The notes beneath the pieces were generated by a model. It saw only the letters and a program-made list of their open reading frames with translations, was not told the DNA's origin and did not search any database. A program made the translations under genes and the position numbers. Source: an uncultured Lachnospiraceae bacterium (GTDB lineage: Bacteria; Bacillota; Clostridia; Lachnospirales; Lachnospiraceae). From it: DNA of 64,000 nucleotides. Shown one piece after another: positions 16,429-25,122 of the stretch (position 1 is the first letter of the stretch; every line of letters starts with the position of its first letter). The stretch is taken from assembly GCA_910579225.1 (NCBI GenBank), contig CAJTTI010000005.1, positions 62,001 through 126,000 of the forward strand, written 5' to 3'.

Positions 16429-18402
16429 TTAATTCTTTGCAAGGGTAAATTTTCCTACAAGCTGTTTTAAGGCTGCGGCCTCCGCAGAAAGCTCTTCACT
16501 GGCCGCGGCGCTTTCCTGCGCTGTAGCACTGTTCGTCTGAACAACACTTGAGATCTGCTGGATTCCTTCCGTCACCTGTCGGACCGCATTGGATTGTTCA
16601 TTGGATACGGAAGCAATTTTGTCAATGGAACCAACTACAGACTGCATCCGCTCCACAACCCCAAGCAACGTATCCGCCGTATGCCGGGCAATCTCTGTCC
16701 CCATATGTACTGCACTGGTAGAGTGCTCAATCAGCACTGCGGTACTCTTAGATGCTTCTGCAGATTTACTGGCCAGGTTACGCACCTCATCTGCAACAAC
16801 TGCAAAACCTTTTCCTGCACTGCCTGCTCTTGCAGCCTCCACAGCTGCATTAAGAGCCAGAATATTGGTCTGGAATGCAATATCCTCAATGGTCTTAATA
16901 ATTTTACTGATCTCATCAGAGCTGTTCTGAATCTTACCCATGGCATCCATAAGCTCCTGCATCTGCTGATTGCACACAGATGCCTCTTCTCCTACCTGAT
17001 GGGTCTGACTCCGAACATCCAGCGCTCCATTAGCAGTATCTTTTACCTGGTCTGAGATTTCACTGATCCGCGCAGCCAGCTCTTCCACGGAACTCGCCTG
17101 CTCTACCGAACCCTGACTCAGGTTCTGAGCGCTCATGGATACCTGACCACTCACATCCGATACCTGATCCGAGGAGCGATTGATCTGCCGCAGAATATCA
17201 CTCAATTCCACTTTCAGATTTCGCATGGACACCAGAATACTCTGAAAAGTTCCCACATAGGCTTCTCTGTGACTGGACTGGATATCCAAATTCTGATTCG
17301 CCATCTCATTCAGCAGGTAGCCGATATCATGGATAATCGTACTTAGTCCGTTTACCAGTTCTCCTGTAGACGCCGCCAGCATACCGGTTTCATCCTTGCT
17401 TTTTACTTCCGGAACCGGAGATTCCAGATCTCCTTCCACAAGCAGCCTCATACGTTCTGCACATGCCTTCATAGGCCCTCCGATATGATTGGCAAGCTGC
17501 AACGCCACCACAATCGAAGCAATAATAGAAACCACAATCACTGCCACGTTGATGGCAATACCCGTATAAGTCGTAGACAGATAGTCGGACTGGGGTGCCG
17601 TGACTGCAATACTCCATCCATCTGTTCCACCCACTGGCGCATAAGCGGAAAACATGGAACCCATCTCGCTCTTATAACTTCCAAATCCGTTTTTCCCTTC
17701 GCGCATTGCCTCATGGATCTTTGCCAGACTTTTCAGAGAAGCATCACTCCCTGCCTCTGCCTCAATATTCTGAACTGTGATTGTATCCAGTGTAACATCT
17801 GCAATGGTATCTCCCGATCTGTTGATCATATAAGCCCTGCTGTGATCGCTTACACTGATGGAAGATACGATATCATTCAGAAATGTCTCCTGTGGAACAA
17901 AATAAACCACTCCCGCAATCCTGGAACCCTGAATCCCGCCTTCATAGAGAGGCGCCGCCACCATGATCGACAATTCTCCGGTAACTTTACTGATCAAAGG
18001 CTCTGATACATAGACATTGCCCGCCATAGCCTGTTTCACATACTCCCGGTCTGAATAGTCATTTCCGTCAAAAATACTGATACCATCCGCTCCAACGATA
18101 TTCCCCCGCTTAAAACCATGCATCGCGACACGCTCGTCAATCACTGAACGTTTCTCTTCCAGCGATACGTCGCTGTCTGTCAACTGCGGAATACACCCGG
18201 TATCCATGGCCACATTTTTATAGGCGATCAGTTCCTGTTCCACCCGCTCTGCAGCCAGTGTTGCACTTTCACTCATCATATGATCCACGGTTACAATTGT
18301 GCTGTTGTAGTTGAGTGAGATACTGACTGCCCCGACGAAAAGCAGCGCCATAAGAACCGTCAGCATCAGACACATGGTGATTTTGGTCCGAATACTCTTC
18401 AT
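16429..18402 (-). CDS. Methyl-accepting chemotaxis protein with dCache-type sensor
   Basis: A 657-residue transmembrane chemoreceptor. The chosen ATG (18402) follows GGAGGGAACAGAG; 21 upstream codons are open but lack a site. Membrane segment one is ITMCLMLTVLMALLFVGAVS. A long extracellular sensor follows (about residues 35-275, with AAPLYEGG and VVYFVPQETFLNDIVSS). Membrane segment two is AINVAVIVVSIIASIVVALQL, then a HAMP domain and a signalling coiled coil. The hairpin tip reads KTIEDIAFQTNILALNAAVE, the universally conserved CheA/CheW contact. The ligand is unknown. No other chemotaxis or flagellar genes occur in the window. Confidence 0.93.
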   Translation of the reverse strand: MKSIRTKITMCLMLTVLMALLFVGAVSISLNYNSTIVTVDHMMSESATLAAERVEQELIAYKNVAMDTGCIPQLTDSDVSLEEKRSVIDERVAMHGFKRGNIVGADGISIFDGNDYSDREYVKQAMAGNVYVSEPLISKVTGELSIMVAAPLYEGGIQGSRIAGVVYFVPQETFLNDIVSSISVSDHSRAYMINRSGDTIADVTLDTITVQNIEAEAGSDASLKSLAKIHEAMREGKNGFGSYKSEMGSMFSAYAPVGGTDGWSIAVTAPQSDYLSTTYTGIAINVAVIVVSIIASIVVALQLANHIGGPMKACAERMRLLVEGDLESPVPEVKSKDETGMLAASTGELVNGLSTIIHDIGYLLNEMANQNLDIQSSHREAYVGTFQSILVSMRNLKVELSDILRQINRSSDQVSDVSGQVSMSAQNLSQGSVEQASSVEELAARISEISDQVKDTANGALDVRSQTHQVGEEASVCNQQMQELMDAMGKIQNSSDEISKIIKTIEDIAFQTNILALNAAVEAARAGSAGKGFAVVADEVRNLASKSAEASKSTAVLIEHSTSAVHMGTEIARHTADTLLGVVERMQSVVGSIDKIASVSNEQSNAVRQVTEGIQQISSVVQTNSATAQESAAASEELSAEAAALKQLVGKFTLAKN

Positions 18403-18485
18403 CTCTCTGTTCCCTCCGTATGATAGCCGAAATACCTTTGCTGTAAACTTTTTACAGGTCTGCATGGCTATTAATCTACTATATT

Positions 18486-18515
18486 ATTATAGGAAATAGA
18501 GGGAAGAATTGTCAA
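18486..18515 (-). promoter_or_regulatory. Sigma-A promoter for the chemoreceptor gene
   Basis: On the minus strand TTGACA (18515-18510) and TATAAT (18491-18486) are 18 bp apart, about 75 bases upstream of the supported start codon. Confidence 0.7.
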
Positions 18516-18558
18516 GTTATCTTCATGTACTATTTTTTATTTTTCCCGGCAGGATCCT

Positions 18559-19572
18559 TCATCTGTCCGCGTCAAAAACTATCCCCGCAGACTCTCGTGC
18601 CCGAGTCAGAATATGCATGGTAATCTCTGTGATTTCCATCAATTTTTCTGCGCATTCATAGTCCCGTTCCTCCACGATCCGGATAAATTCCCGAAACTCG
18701 TGATACATGCGGTGTTTTCCCCCATTATCATCATATATTCGCCCTTTCCCAGGAACTGCTGTCCTTCCTGTACGGTCTGCATTTTTGCACACCTCATACG
18801 CAGACAGCGTATTTACAGGTGAAGGAATGCAGATATAACCTCTGTCTCCCTGGATACAGGTAAAGACCGGAGCATTACAGTCCTTGGCGCCAATGCATAC
18901 ACATTGAAAACTGTCATAATCCATTGTCAGTATGCCGGATGTATCAATTCCCCGTTCTATATTTGCAGTATAATGTACCTGCCTAGGCATGCCGAACAGC
19001 TCTGCCATCAGATTAATATTATAAATATTCAGATCCATCAGTGCCCCGCCCGACTTGGCAGGATCAAAGGCCGGCAGTATTTCTCCCTTTCGAAATGCAT
19101 CGTATCGGGAAGAATACTGAGAATAATTAGCTGTAACAATTCGGATTCTGCCAAGTTCCGGCAACAACTGCCGGATCTTTTGTGTATTGGGCAGATACCT
19201 CGTGGTGACTGCTTCCAAAAGCATGATATGACGTTTTGCCGCCAGGCAGTGCAGCTTCTGAATCTCCCTGCTGTTGGAAGTAAACGGTTTTTCACATATC
19301 ACATGCTTTTCAGCCAGAACAGCTTTCCGGCTGAATTCGTAATGAAGATGATTGGGCACCGCCACATAGACTACTTCCACCGCTTCATCCTTCAGCATGG
19401 CGTCATAGTCCGTATACCAGCCGGCAATCCCATACCGTTCACTTAAATCCTGCAGTTCCTTTTTTCTTCTGTATGTTCCGCATATTGCCTGAAGTTCTAG
19501 TCCTTCCATATTACCGAGATGTTCCAGAAATTCCCTCACAATCATCCCGGTCCCCACAATCCCTATTTTCAT
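18559..19572 (-). CDS. Gfo/Idh/MocA family NAD(P)-dependent oxidoreductase
   Basis: A 337-residue dehydrogenase. MKIGIVGTGMIVREFLEHL is the Rossmann nucleotide-binding start. EVVYVAVPNHLHYEFSRKA and KHVICEKPFTSNSRE carry the family's conserved EKP lysine. The C-terminal alpha/beta domain includes SGGALMDLNIYNINLMAELFG, a typical GGGxLxDxG-like substrate region. Members oxidise or reduce sugars, inositols and related compounds; this substrate is not identifiable. GGAGG lies ten bases before ATG 19572; a TTG six bases earlier is also in frame. It stands alone between the MATE gene and the chemoreceptor. Confidence 0.9.
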   Translation of the reverse strand: MKIGIVGTGMIVREFLEHLGNMEGLELQAICGTYRRKKELQDLSERYGIAGWYTDYDAMLKDEAVEVVYVAVPNHLHYEFSRKAVLAEKHVICEKPFTSNSREIQKLHCLAAKRHIMLLEAVTTRYLPNTQKIRQLLPELGRIRIVTANYSQYSSRYDAFRKGEILPAFDPAKSGGALMDLNIYNINLMAELFGMPRQVHYTANIERGIDTSGILTMDYDSFQCVCIGAKDCNAPVFTCIQGDRGYICIPSPVNTLSAYEVCKNADRTGRTAVPGKGRIYDDNGGKHRMYHEFREFIRIVEERDYECAEKLMEITEITMHILTRARESAGIVFDADR

Positions 19573-19672
19573 AACCAACTTTCCTCCTGTTCACGATACA
19601 ATTCAATATATTCCTTATCAGCCGTCCCTGTATGGGATTCAAATTTTCCTGTCCATGTTCCGGCCCTTCCGC

Positions 19673-21001
19673 TCAGTAACCATATTGTTTCCTCTTTCCC
19701 GCCAAAAGCAAAAAGGCTACCCCGGCTGCCAGTACCTCTGCTGCCACAATGGACAGCCAGATCCCATCCACTGCCCAGAATATCGGAAAGATCAGAACCG
19801 CCGCACACTGAAATACCAGCGTCCGAAGAAACGAAATCATTGCAGAGATCAACCCGTCCCCAAGCGCTGTAAAAAAAGAAGATCCAAAAATGGCAAATCC
19901 TGAGAATAAAAAGGAACAAGAGAAGAATCGAAACCCCCGAATGGTCAGCTCCACAAGCCCTGTATCATAACCCACAAATATATAGGATAAGGGACCTGCC
20001 AGCATTTGACCCAGGGCAAACATTGAAATAGCAAACACACCTGTCAAAAGAATGCTCTTCCTTAACAGTCCTCTTAATTCTTTCTGGTCACCGGCCCCAT
20101 AATGATAACTGATCACCGGTGCACTGCCCACCGAATACCCAAGGAATACTGCCTGAAAAACCAGACTCACATACATGAGTACTCCATATGCGGCAATCCC
20201 ATCTTCACCAGCATGCCTCATCAGCTGTATATTATAGAGCATATTCACTACGGACATAGAAAGATTGCTCATCAGCTCAGAAGAACCATTGGTACATGCC
20301 CGGACCAATATTCGTCTGTCTGGTCTACACCTCACCAAATTTAAAAGACTGTCGTTCTCCCTGCCAAAATAAATAAGCGGGATCACTCCTCCTATGAACT
20401 GACTGAACGCCGTAGCCGCCGCCGCACCTTCCAGGCCCCAACGGAATACTACTACGAACAGAGCATCCAGAACGATATTGGCAATTCCTGCTGCAGCTGT
20501 CACATACAACCCAAGTTTAGGCTTCCCTGCAGTTGCAAACAGACACTGGAATTCGTACTGCAACACATAAAATGGAATCGCCGCCAGAATGACTCTTCCA
20601 TAACGGATACTGTCTGTGAGGAGCTGTCCTTTTGCCCCCATCAAAGATGCAACAGACGGAAGGAATGCAAAGCCGCACACAGACAGCAAGATCCCGCACA
20701 ATATAGAAGTATATACAATCAGTGAAAATATTTCCTGTGCCCTTTCCTCTTCTCCCTCTCCCAGGGTTTTTGCAATCAGGGCGCCCCCGCCTGTACCGAA
20801 CATAAATCCGACACAGCCCAAAATCATCAACAAGGGCATAATAAAATTCACTGCAGCAAAAGGTGTCTTTCCCACATAATTAGACACAAAAAAACCATCC
20901 ACAACCCCATAGATGGAAGTAAACACCAACATGATCACGGACGGAAATGTAAAGCGCATCAGATGCCCATATGAGAAATGATCGGATAACTGAATTCTCA
21001 T
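19673..21001 (-). CDS. MATE family efflux transporter
   Basis: A 442-residue polytopic membrane protein with about twelve hydrophobic segments in two similar halves. The opening HFSYGHLMRFTFPSVIMLVFTSIYGVVDGFFVSNYVG and GTGGGALIAKTLGEGEEERA are MatE signatures. Such proteins export drugs or metabolites with sodium or proton influx. The ATG overlaps the stop of the MarR gene (ATGA), so the two are coupled and probably controlled by the operator upstream. The natural substrate is unknown. Confidence 0.92.
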   Translation of the reverse strand: MRIQLSDHFSYGHLMRFTFPSVIMLVFTSIYGVVDGFFVSNYVGKTPFAAVNFIMPLLMILGCVGFMFGTGGGALIAKTLGEGEEERAQEIFSLIVYTSILCGILLSVCGFAFLPSVASLMGAKGQLLTDSIRYGRVILAAIPFYVLQYEFQCLFATAGKPKLGLYVTAAAGIANIVLDALFVVVFRWGLEGAAAATAFSQFIGGVIPLIYFGRENDSLLNLVRCRPDRRILVRACTNGSSELMSNLSMSVVNMLYNIQLMRHAGEDGIAAYGVLMYVSLVFQAVFLGYSVGSAPVISYHYGAGDQKELRGLLRKSILLTGVFAISMFALGQMLAGPLSYIFVGYDTGLVELTIRGFRFFSCSFLFSGFAIFGSSFFTALGDGLISAMISFLRTLVFQCAAVLIFPIFWAVDGIWLSIVAAEVLAAGVAFLLLAGKRKQYGY

Positions 21002-21453
21002 GGTTCTCCCCCCGTTTTCATTATTTTTGTCTTTTCTTTAAAATCTCTCAAAAAACGTTCTGTCAGTTCCAGATGCTTCTGTACATCTGCCTGAGACCAG
21101 GCATCAAAGATCTCATTCTCAGCTTTTATCATCCTTCCTGCTGTCCGTTCCGCCAGAAGCTTCCCTTCTTCTGTCAGACATACATTTTTGTTCCTGGTTC
21201 CTGTCGGCCGAAGACAGACCGTTCCTTCTGCCTCCAGCTTACGCAGTGCAGAATTCAGCGTCTGCTTGCTTAACCCCGACCGACGACAGATATCCTGAAG
21301 CAGACAGCTCTCCCCCTCCTCATAAATTGTATAAAGAATAATCATGGCGCTGTCTGACATCCCCAATGTCATGGACATCTCATGATATGCCGCATCCAAT
21401 TCACTCTGAAGATGATTAAAACGTTTGATTACTTTTAAATTATGACTGCTCAT
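20998..21453 (-). CDS. MarR family transcriptional regulator (upstream of MATE exporter)
   Basis: A 151-residue winged-helix regulator. ICRRSGLSKQTLNSALRKLEAEG is the recognition helix region, shown here as SGLSKQTLNSALRKLEAEG. RPTGTRNKNVCLTEEGKLLAE is the wing and following helix, with TGTRNKNVCLTEEGK. AGGAGG lies just before ATG 21453; upstream codons in the frame would place the start inside the operator, so they are not coding. It very likely represses its own promoter and the coupled MATE gene through the palindrome at 21472-21515, and is released by a ligand or drug. Confidence 0.92.
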   Translation of the reverse strand: MSSHNLKVIKRFNHLQSELDAAYHEMSMTLGMSDSAMIILYTIYEEGESCLLQDICRRSGLSKQTLNSALRKLEAEGTVCLRPTGTRNKNVCLTEEGKLLAERTAGRMIKAENEIFDAWSQADVQKHLELTERFLRDFKEKTKIMKTGGEP

Positions 21454-21471
21454 AATGCCTCCTGAAATATA

Positions 21472-21515
21472 TAGTACGAAATCATACCATCGTAGTATAG
21501 TATGATTTCGTACTA
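21472..21515 (-). promoter_or_regulatory. Perfect 16-bp inverted-repeat operator of the MarR-MATE operon
   Basis: Arms TAGTACGAAATCATAC (21472-21487) and GTATGATTTCGTACTA (21500-21515) are perfect inverse complements with a 12-base centre. The promoter -10 box occupies the centre, while the distal arm fills the 17-bp promoter spacer. Binding would therefore block RNA polymerase directly. Confidence 0.85.
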
Positions 21516-21522
21516 TTGTCAA
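21494..21522 (-). promoter_or_regulatory. Sigma-A promoter of the MarR-MATE operon
   Basis: On the minus strand TTGACA (21522-21517) and TATACT (21499-21494) are 17 bp apart. The start point would be about 35 bases upstream of the MarR ATG, inside the proximal operator arm. Confidence 0.85.
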
Positions 21523-21528
21523 GAACTT

Positions 21529-22011
21529 TCAGATCAGATCTTTGATTATTTCATTTATTCTTGTTTTGTATAATTTCGGCTCCACAGGAATCCGGTATAG
21601 CGGCACTCCGATCTTTTTAAACACATTATTTTTAAACGCATCTGTCTTTTCTGCAGCAGAAGTATTATGAGAAGTATCATCCAGTTCCACCCCTGCCAGC
21701 ATATACAGATCTCTGTCGCACAGAATAAAATCAATGTGTCTCGACTTTATGTAACCCCTGTATTGATTCAGGTTCCGCCGGTCTGTCACATAGAGAAAAT
21801 CTTCCATCCGGACCTTCGGACAGATCAGCAAATGATAACGGTCGCAGGATTCCTTCAAAATCTTATAAAACCGGTATTCCGTGCCTGTAAGAAGCATTTT
21901 TTTCTCATAAGGATAGTCTTTTACAAATTTTCTCCGTCTGAGTACCGGCAGCAGGATACACAATATGCTGACTGCAACTACTGCCAAAAATATCATCCTA
22001 TCTGTACTCAT
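21529..22011 (-). CDS. DUF2726 domain protein with N-terminal membrane anchor
   Basis: A 160-residue protein. One hydrophobic segment (FLAVVAVSILCILLPVL) near the N-terminus is followed by a basic RRRKF and a DUF2726 domain. YRFYKILKESCDRYHLLICPKVRM, HIDFILCDRDLYMLAGVELDD and KKIGVPLYRIPVEP match the family, whose fold is related to restriction-endonuclease-like nucleases (D of HIDF, E and D of GVELDD). Activity is unproven. The ATG overlaps the stop of a possible 13-codon leader ORF that carries the best ribosome binding site. It ends just before the -35 box of the MarR operon. Confidence 0.78.
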   Translation of the reverse strand: MSTDRMIFLAVVAVSILCILLPVLRRRKFVKDYPYEKKMLLTGTEYRFYKILKESCDRYHLLICPKVRMEDFLYVTDRRNLNQYRGYIKSRHIDFILCDRDLYMLAGVELDDTSHNTSAAEKTDAFKNNVFKKIGVPLYRIPVEPKLYKTRINEIIKDLI

Positions 22012-22049
22012 TTGTTGTCATCTGACGACTGGACTCTCTTTGTTCTCAT
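22008..22049 (-). CDS. Possible 13-residue leader peptide coupled to the DUF2726 gene
   Basis: AAAGGAGAGATGAT precedes an ATG at 22049 whose frame encodes MRTKRVQSSDDNK and ends in TGA. That TGA overlaps the ATG of the DUF2726 gene. The DUF2726 gene itself has no good site, so translation may depend on reading this short frame. It could also be a relic. No homologue is known to me. Confidence 0.35.
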   Translation of the reverse strand: MRTKRVQSSDDNK

Positions 22050-22111
22050 ATCATCTCTCCTTTCATCCTTTCCCTGCGCTACAGTTCCATAAAGAACGCA
22101 AATAAATCAAA

Positions 22112-22229
22112 GACCCCGCTGCAAGCAACGGGGTATCAAACTTGCAGCGCTGCAGAGCAGCGGGGTATTTGACCCTCGCGGCAGTCGCCAAATGTCTGCA
22201 AGCAGCCACTTGGCTCGTTGCTCGCGGGA
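22112..22229. repeat. Structured GC-rich intergenic element
   Basis: The gap between the DUF2726 gene and the lipoprotein holds several nested palindromes. They are ACCCCG...CGGGGT (22113-22134), a GCAGCGCTGC palindrome near 22144-22153, a repeated GCGGGGTAT-like segment, and CCTCGCGG pairing with a later CTCGCGGG. The two halves share the theme 'GCAGCGGGGTAT', so it looks like a small repetitive or RNA-forming unit rather than coding sequence. Only one copy is in this window. I believe similar elements recur in Lachnospiraceae intergenic regions, but that is from memory and unverified. Confidence 0.45.
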
Positions 22230-22292
22230 ATAAAGTTCTGTAAATGGCAGAGAATAACTGCCTGGTATCCGCCTTCAGCCCATCAAAGCCTT

Positions 22293-22329
22293 AAAAGAGC
22301 AGGCCGCCTCGCCCGCGGTCTGCTCTTTT
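22293..22329 (-). terminator. Terminator of the lipoprotein gene
   Basis: AAAAGAGCAG and CTGCTCTTTT with inner CCGC/GCGG pairing form a strong stem with a short loop, ending in T on both strands. It lies 14 bases after the lipoprotein stop. Confidence 0.85.
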
Positions 22330-22342
22330 ATCTGGTTTTCGA

Positions 22343-22942
22343 TCAGCTATAGCTCTTGTCGATATCCATCTCCACTTCGATTTTTTTCACAATCCCACTC
22401 TCATCAAGTTCAAAGCGGTAGGTGTATTTTCCGTCCTTATAAGACAGATAATTACTGTCCTCCGAAAGCACCTTGAACTCTGCCATGGTCTCTTTGATGC
22501 CATCTGCATTCATCCCGAAGTAATTGACTCCGTTCACCAGCGCATTATCTTCTGCCCAGTAGCTTGCTTCTGATTCTTCCGAATGCATACTGAATGAAAG
22601 CTTATAGATCGTAGCAGAAGTAACTATCACCTCATCCCGCCCCGGATTGTACACATACAGATACGCATAGGAACTGTCATCTTTTTTAAGAGTCATAAAC
22701 GATGACAGCCAGCTCTTGCCCGGCATCATCCCTATGGGAGTCCCTTCCCCTGGAATCGCCATCTCAAACTCTGTCAGAGAAAACACACCTGCACCTGTCT
22801 CTCCCAGAGTCACTTCCTGCCCTGCCACCGTCAGCACCGGCGCCGTCCCGCCGCCGGAAGAGCACGCACTCAAATTCAGTGCCAATACTGCCAGTACTGC
22901 TGCGAGAATGACCCCTGCAAGCCTTTTTTTCATGTTCTTCAT
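22343..22942 (-). CDS. Secreted lipoprotein of unknown function
   Basis: A 199-residue exported lipoprotein. The signal peptide (KKRLAGVILAAVLAVLALNL) ends with lipobox LSAC, followed by SSGGG. The mature part begins VLTVAGQEVTLGETGAGVF and contains a long polar domain ending in KKIEVEMDIDKSYS. I do not recognise a named family. GGAGG nine bases before ATG 22942 fixes the start; 65 upstream open codons cross a large hairpin and are not coding. It is divergent from the two-component system, so it could be part of the same envelope-stress response (inference). Confidence 0.75.
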   Translation of the reverse strand: MKNMKKRLAGVILAAVLAVLALNLSACSSGGGTAPVLTVAGQEVTLGETGAGVFSLTEFEMAIPGEGTPIGMMPGKSWLSSFMTLKKDDSSYAYLYVYNPGRDEVIVTSATIYKLSFSMHSEESEASYWAEDNALVNGVNYFGMNADGIKETMAEFKVLSEDSNYLSYKDGKYTYRFELDESGIVKKIEVEMDIDKSYS

Positions 22943-22984
22943 CTTCCATATCCTCCTGATTATCGTTCTTTTTCCTTCCCTACC

Positions 22985-23058
22985 CTCAGTGACCAAGAGG
23001 ATACACGCCCCGGGTACTGTCTTTGGGCAGCTGGGCGTGTGTCCCCTTGTCCACTGAG
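22985..23058. promoter_or_regulatory. Long imperfect hairpin in the divergent lipoprotein / response-regulator region
   Basis: Two 26-base arms (22985-23010 and 23033-23058), with CTCAGTG at the start and CACTGAG at the end and GACACACGCCC-like inner pairing, form a long stem with about four mismatches and a 22-base loop. It lies in the leader of the lipoprotein gene or between the two divergent promoters. No T tract follows. Function unknown. Confidence 0.5.
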
Positions 23059-23193
23059 AGTAATACAGGACACAGAAAAATACCGCCTTTATTATACAAC
23101 AAAAATCAGACACTGTACAGTATATTTTCCGTTGCACGGCCTACTGCTCCTCTGTTATACTGTTTTCAAATCGCAGAAAAGGAACCCTTACTC

Positions 23194-23883
23194 ATGGAAC
23201 AGATTCTGATCGTCGAAGATGACGAACTTTTGAATAAAACGCTTGCTTACAATCTGACTCTCAGCGGCTATAAAGTCGCCCGTGCCCTGACCTGTCAGGA
23301 GGCACACAAAAAACTTGATACCGCAGCCTATGACCTGATGCTTCTGGACATCCATCTGCCGGACGGCAGCGGCCTGAATCTGTGCCGCCAGGTCAAAGTG
23401 TCCCATCCGGATATGCTGATCATCTTTCTGACGGCCAACGATCAGGAATGGGACCAGATCCAGGGCTATGACGCCGGAGCTGTGGACTACATCACAAAAC
23501 CCTTCTCCATCCTGGCACTGCAGCGAAAGCTTAAGGCCATGTTTCATATGCTGGATCACCGGATGCCGAAGAAAGAGGTCTACAATGATGGTACGTTGTA
23601 CCTGGATTTTACCGGTCAGACTGCTTGTCTGAACGGTAAACCGCTGTTCCTGTCTGCCCTGGAATTCCGGATGCTGCAGCTGTTCTGCCAAAACCCCGGA
23701 CGAGTGTTGACCAGACAGCAGCTTTTACAGGAGCTCTGGGATTCTGAAGAAAAATATGTAGATACCCATACGCTCACCACTTCAGTCAGCCGGCTTCGGG
23801 GTAAGATTGAGAAAGCAGGCCACCCCTGTATCCGGACGATCTACGGCATGGGATATCAATGGACAGGAGGAAAAGAAGAATGA
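23194..23883 (+). CDS. OmpR/PhoB-type response regulator
   Basis: A 229-residue DNA-binding response regulator. The receiver has the acidic pair in VEDDELL, the phospho-acceptor D52 (LLDIHLPDG), T in FLTAND and K in YITKPF. The C-terminal winged helix shows LSALEFRMLQLFCQNPGRVL and a recognition helix in THTLTTSVSRLRGKIEKAG, ending IYGMGYQWTGG. The start is the ATG at 23194 behind AAAAGGAA. Its stop overlaps the kinase ATG (ATGA). With the kinase and ABC exporter downstream it forms a local sensing and resistance module. Confidence 0.92.
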   Translation: MEQILIVEDDELLNKTLAYNLTLSGYKVARALTCQEAHKKLDTAAYDLMLLDIHLPDGSGLNLCRQVKVSHPDMLIIFLTANDQEWDQIQGYDAGAVDYITKPFSILALQRKLKAMFHMLDHRMPKKEVYNDGTLYLDFTGQTACLNGKPLFLSALEFRMLQLFCQNPGRVLTRQQLLQELWDSEEKYVDTHTLTTSVSRLRGKIEKAGHPCIRTIYGMGYQWTGGKEE

Positions 23884-24980
23884 ATCCGTTCTACCATAAA
23901 ATAGCAGGTGCCCCTGCAGACCCTCGTATATCTGCCAAAGATTCCGGAGAAACTCACCGGTATCTCAGAAAGCTCTGCCTGCTGCCAGTATGCGGCATGC
24001 TTTTATCCATGTGGTTTTGCATCCTGTTCTTCTGCACCCGGTCCGGTTACCACAGACCCCTTCTATCCATGGGACTTGCTCTGTCCTTTCTGGCTCTTGG
24101 CTGGACGCTGTTTTTACTGTGGCTGTTAGAGGAGCGGCTTTCCGCTTTTACCTCTGACCTGTGCCGGACCATTGACCGGATGACGGAAGGAGGCGCCTGC
24201 CCGGACGCCGGTTCCGACAAAGAGACCCTTAAGTCCCGCATCAACTGCCGCCTTTTGCGCCTGTACCAGATCATGCAGACTCAGAAGCACGCCGCCGAAA
24301 AGGAACATCAAAAGCTGCAGCAGCTGATCACAGATATCTCCCATCAGGTCAAGACTCCCGTCAGCAATCTAATGCTGGTGACGGATACCCTGTTGACCCG
24401 TCCTGGCTCCGCCGGGGAACAGACTGTATTTTTGAAAGGGCTGAAAAATCAGACGGACAAGCTGCATTTTCTCTTTCAGGCTCTCCTTAAAACCTCCCAG
24501 CTGGAAACCGGCGCCATCCAGCTTCAAAAAAGCGACGCCTCTTTATACGCCACCATAGCCCAGGCCCTGAGTGGAATTCTCTGCCAGGCCGATCACAAAC
24601 ACCTGTCTGTGACTGTGAGCTGCCCGGAGGCGCTCTGTCTTCCCCATGACCGAACATGGACCTCCGAAGCCCTCTTTAACCTGCTGGACAACGCCGTCAA
24701 ATACACGCCGGAAGGCGGAAGCATCCATGTATCTGCAGAGTTGTGGGAGATGTACGCCAAAATCGACATCACCGACACCGGAATCGGCATCCCGGAAAAC
24801 AGCCATGCCGCAATTTTTCAGCGCTTTTACCGGGAACATGAAGTGCACAGCATCCCCGGCGTCGGCATCGGACTCTACCTGACCCGAAAGATCGTCACCC
24901 TCCAGGGCGGGTATGTCATCGTTGCCTCCGCCCCGGGAGAGGGATCCACATTCTCCGTCTTTCTGCCGCGGCATTTTTAA
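23880..24980 (+). CDS. Sensor histidine kinase with short extracellular loop
   Basis: A 366-residue membrane kinase. Two membrane segments (LLPVCGMLLSMWFCILFFC and LSMGLALSFLALGWTLFLLW) are joined by only about ten residues, the layout of intramembrane-sensing kinases. The H box has H155 (DISHQVKTPVSNL). LFNLLDNAVKYTPEGG is the N box, DTGIGIPENSHAAIFQRFYR the G1/F box and GVGIGLYLTRKIV the G2 box. GGAGG is nine bases before the ATG, inside the end of the regulator gene. Such kinases usually sense peptide antibiotics through their ABC transporter partner, here the two genes downstream. Confidence 0.9.
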   Translation: MNPFYHKIAGAPADPRISAKDSGETHRYLRKLCLLPVCGMLLSMWFCILFFCTRSGYHRPLLSMGLALSFLALGWTLFLLWLLEERLSAFTSDLCRTIDRMTEGGACPDAGSDKETLKSRINCRLLRLYQIMQTQKHAAEKEHQKLQQLITDISHQVKTPVSNLMLVTDTLLTRPGSAGEQTVFLKGLKNQTDKLHFLFQALLKTSQLETGAIQLQKSDASLYATIAQALSGILCQADHKHLSVTVSCPEALCLPHDRTWTSEALFNLLDNAVKYTPEGGSIHVSAELWEMYAKIDITDTGIGIPENSHAAIFQRFYREHEVHSIPGVGIGLYLTRKIVTLQGGYVIVASAPGEGSTFSVFLPRHF

Positions 24981-25122
24981 GAAAACCTTCATTTTTTTCG
25001 GACATTTCTGAGACCTTTTTCTTTTATAATAATTTCAGAATGCGGACAGAACACTAGAGCACGCTTGAAAATAGCTTTCTGGCAGATGTGCTCCACACCG
25101 CCTGGAAAGGAGTTAATTTCCC

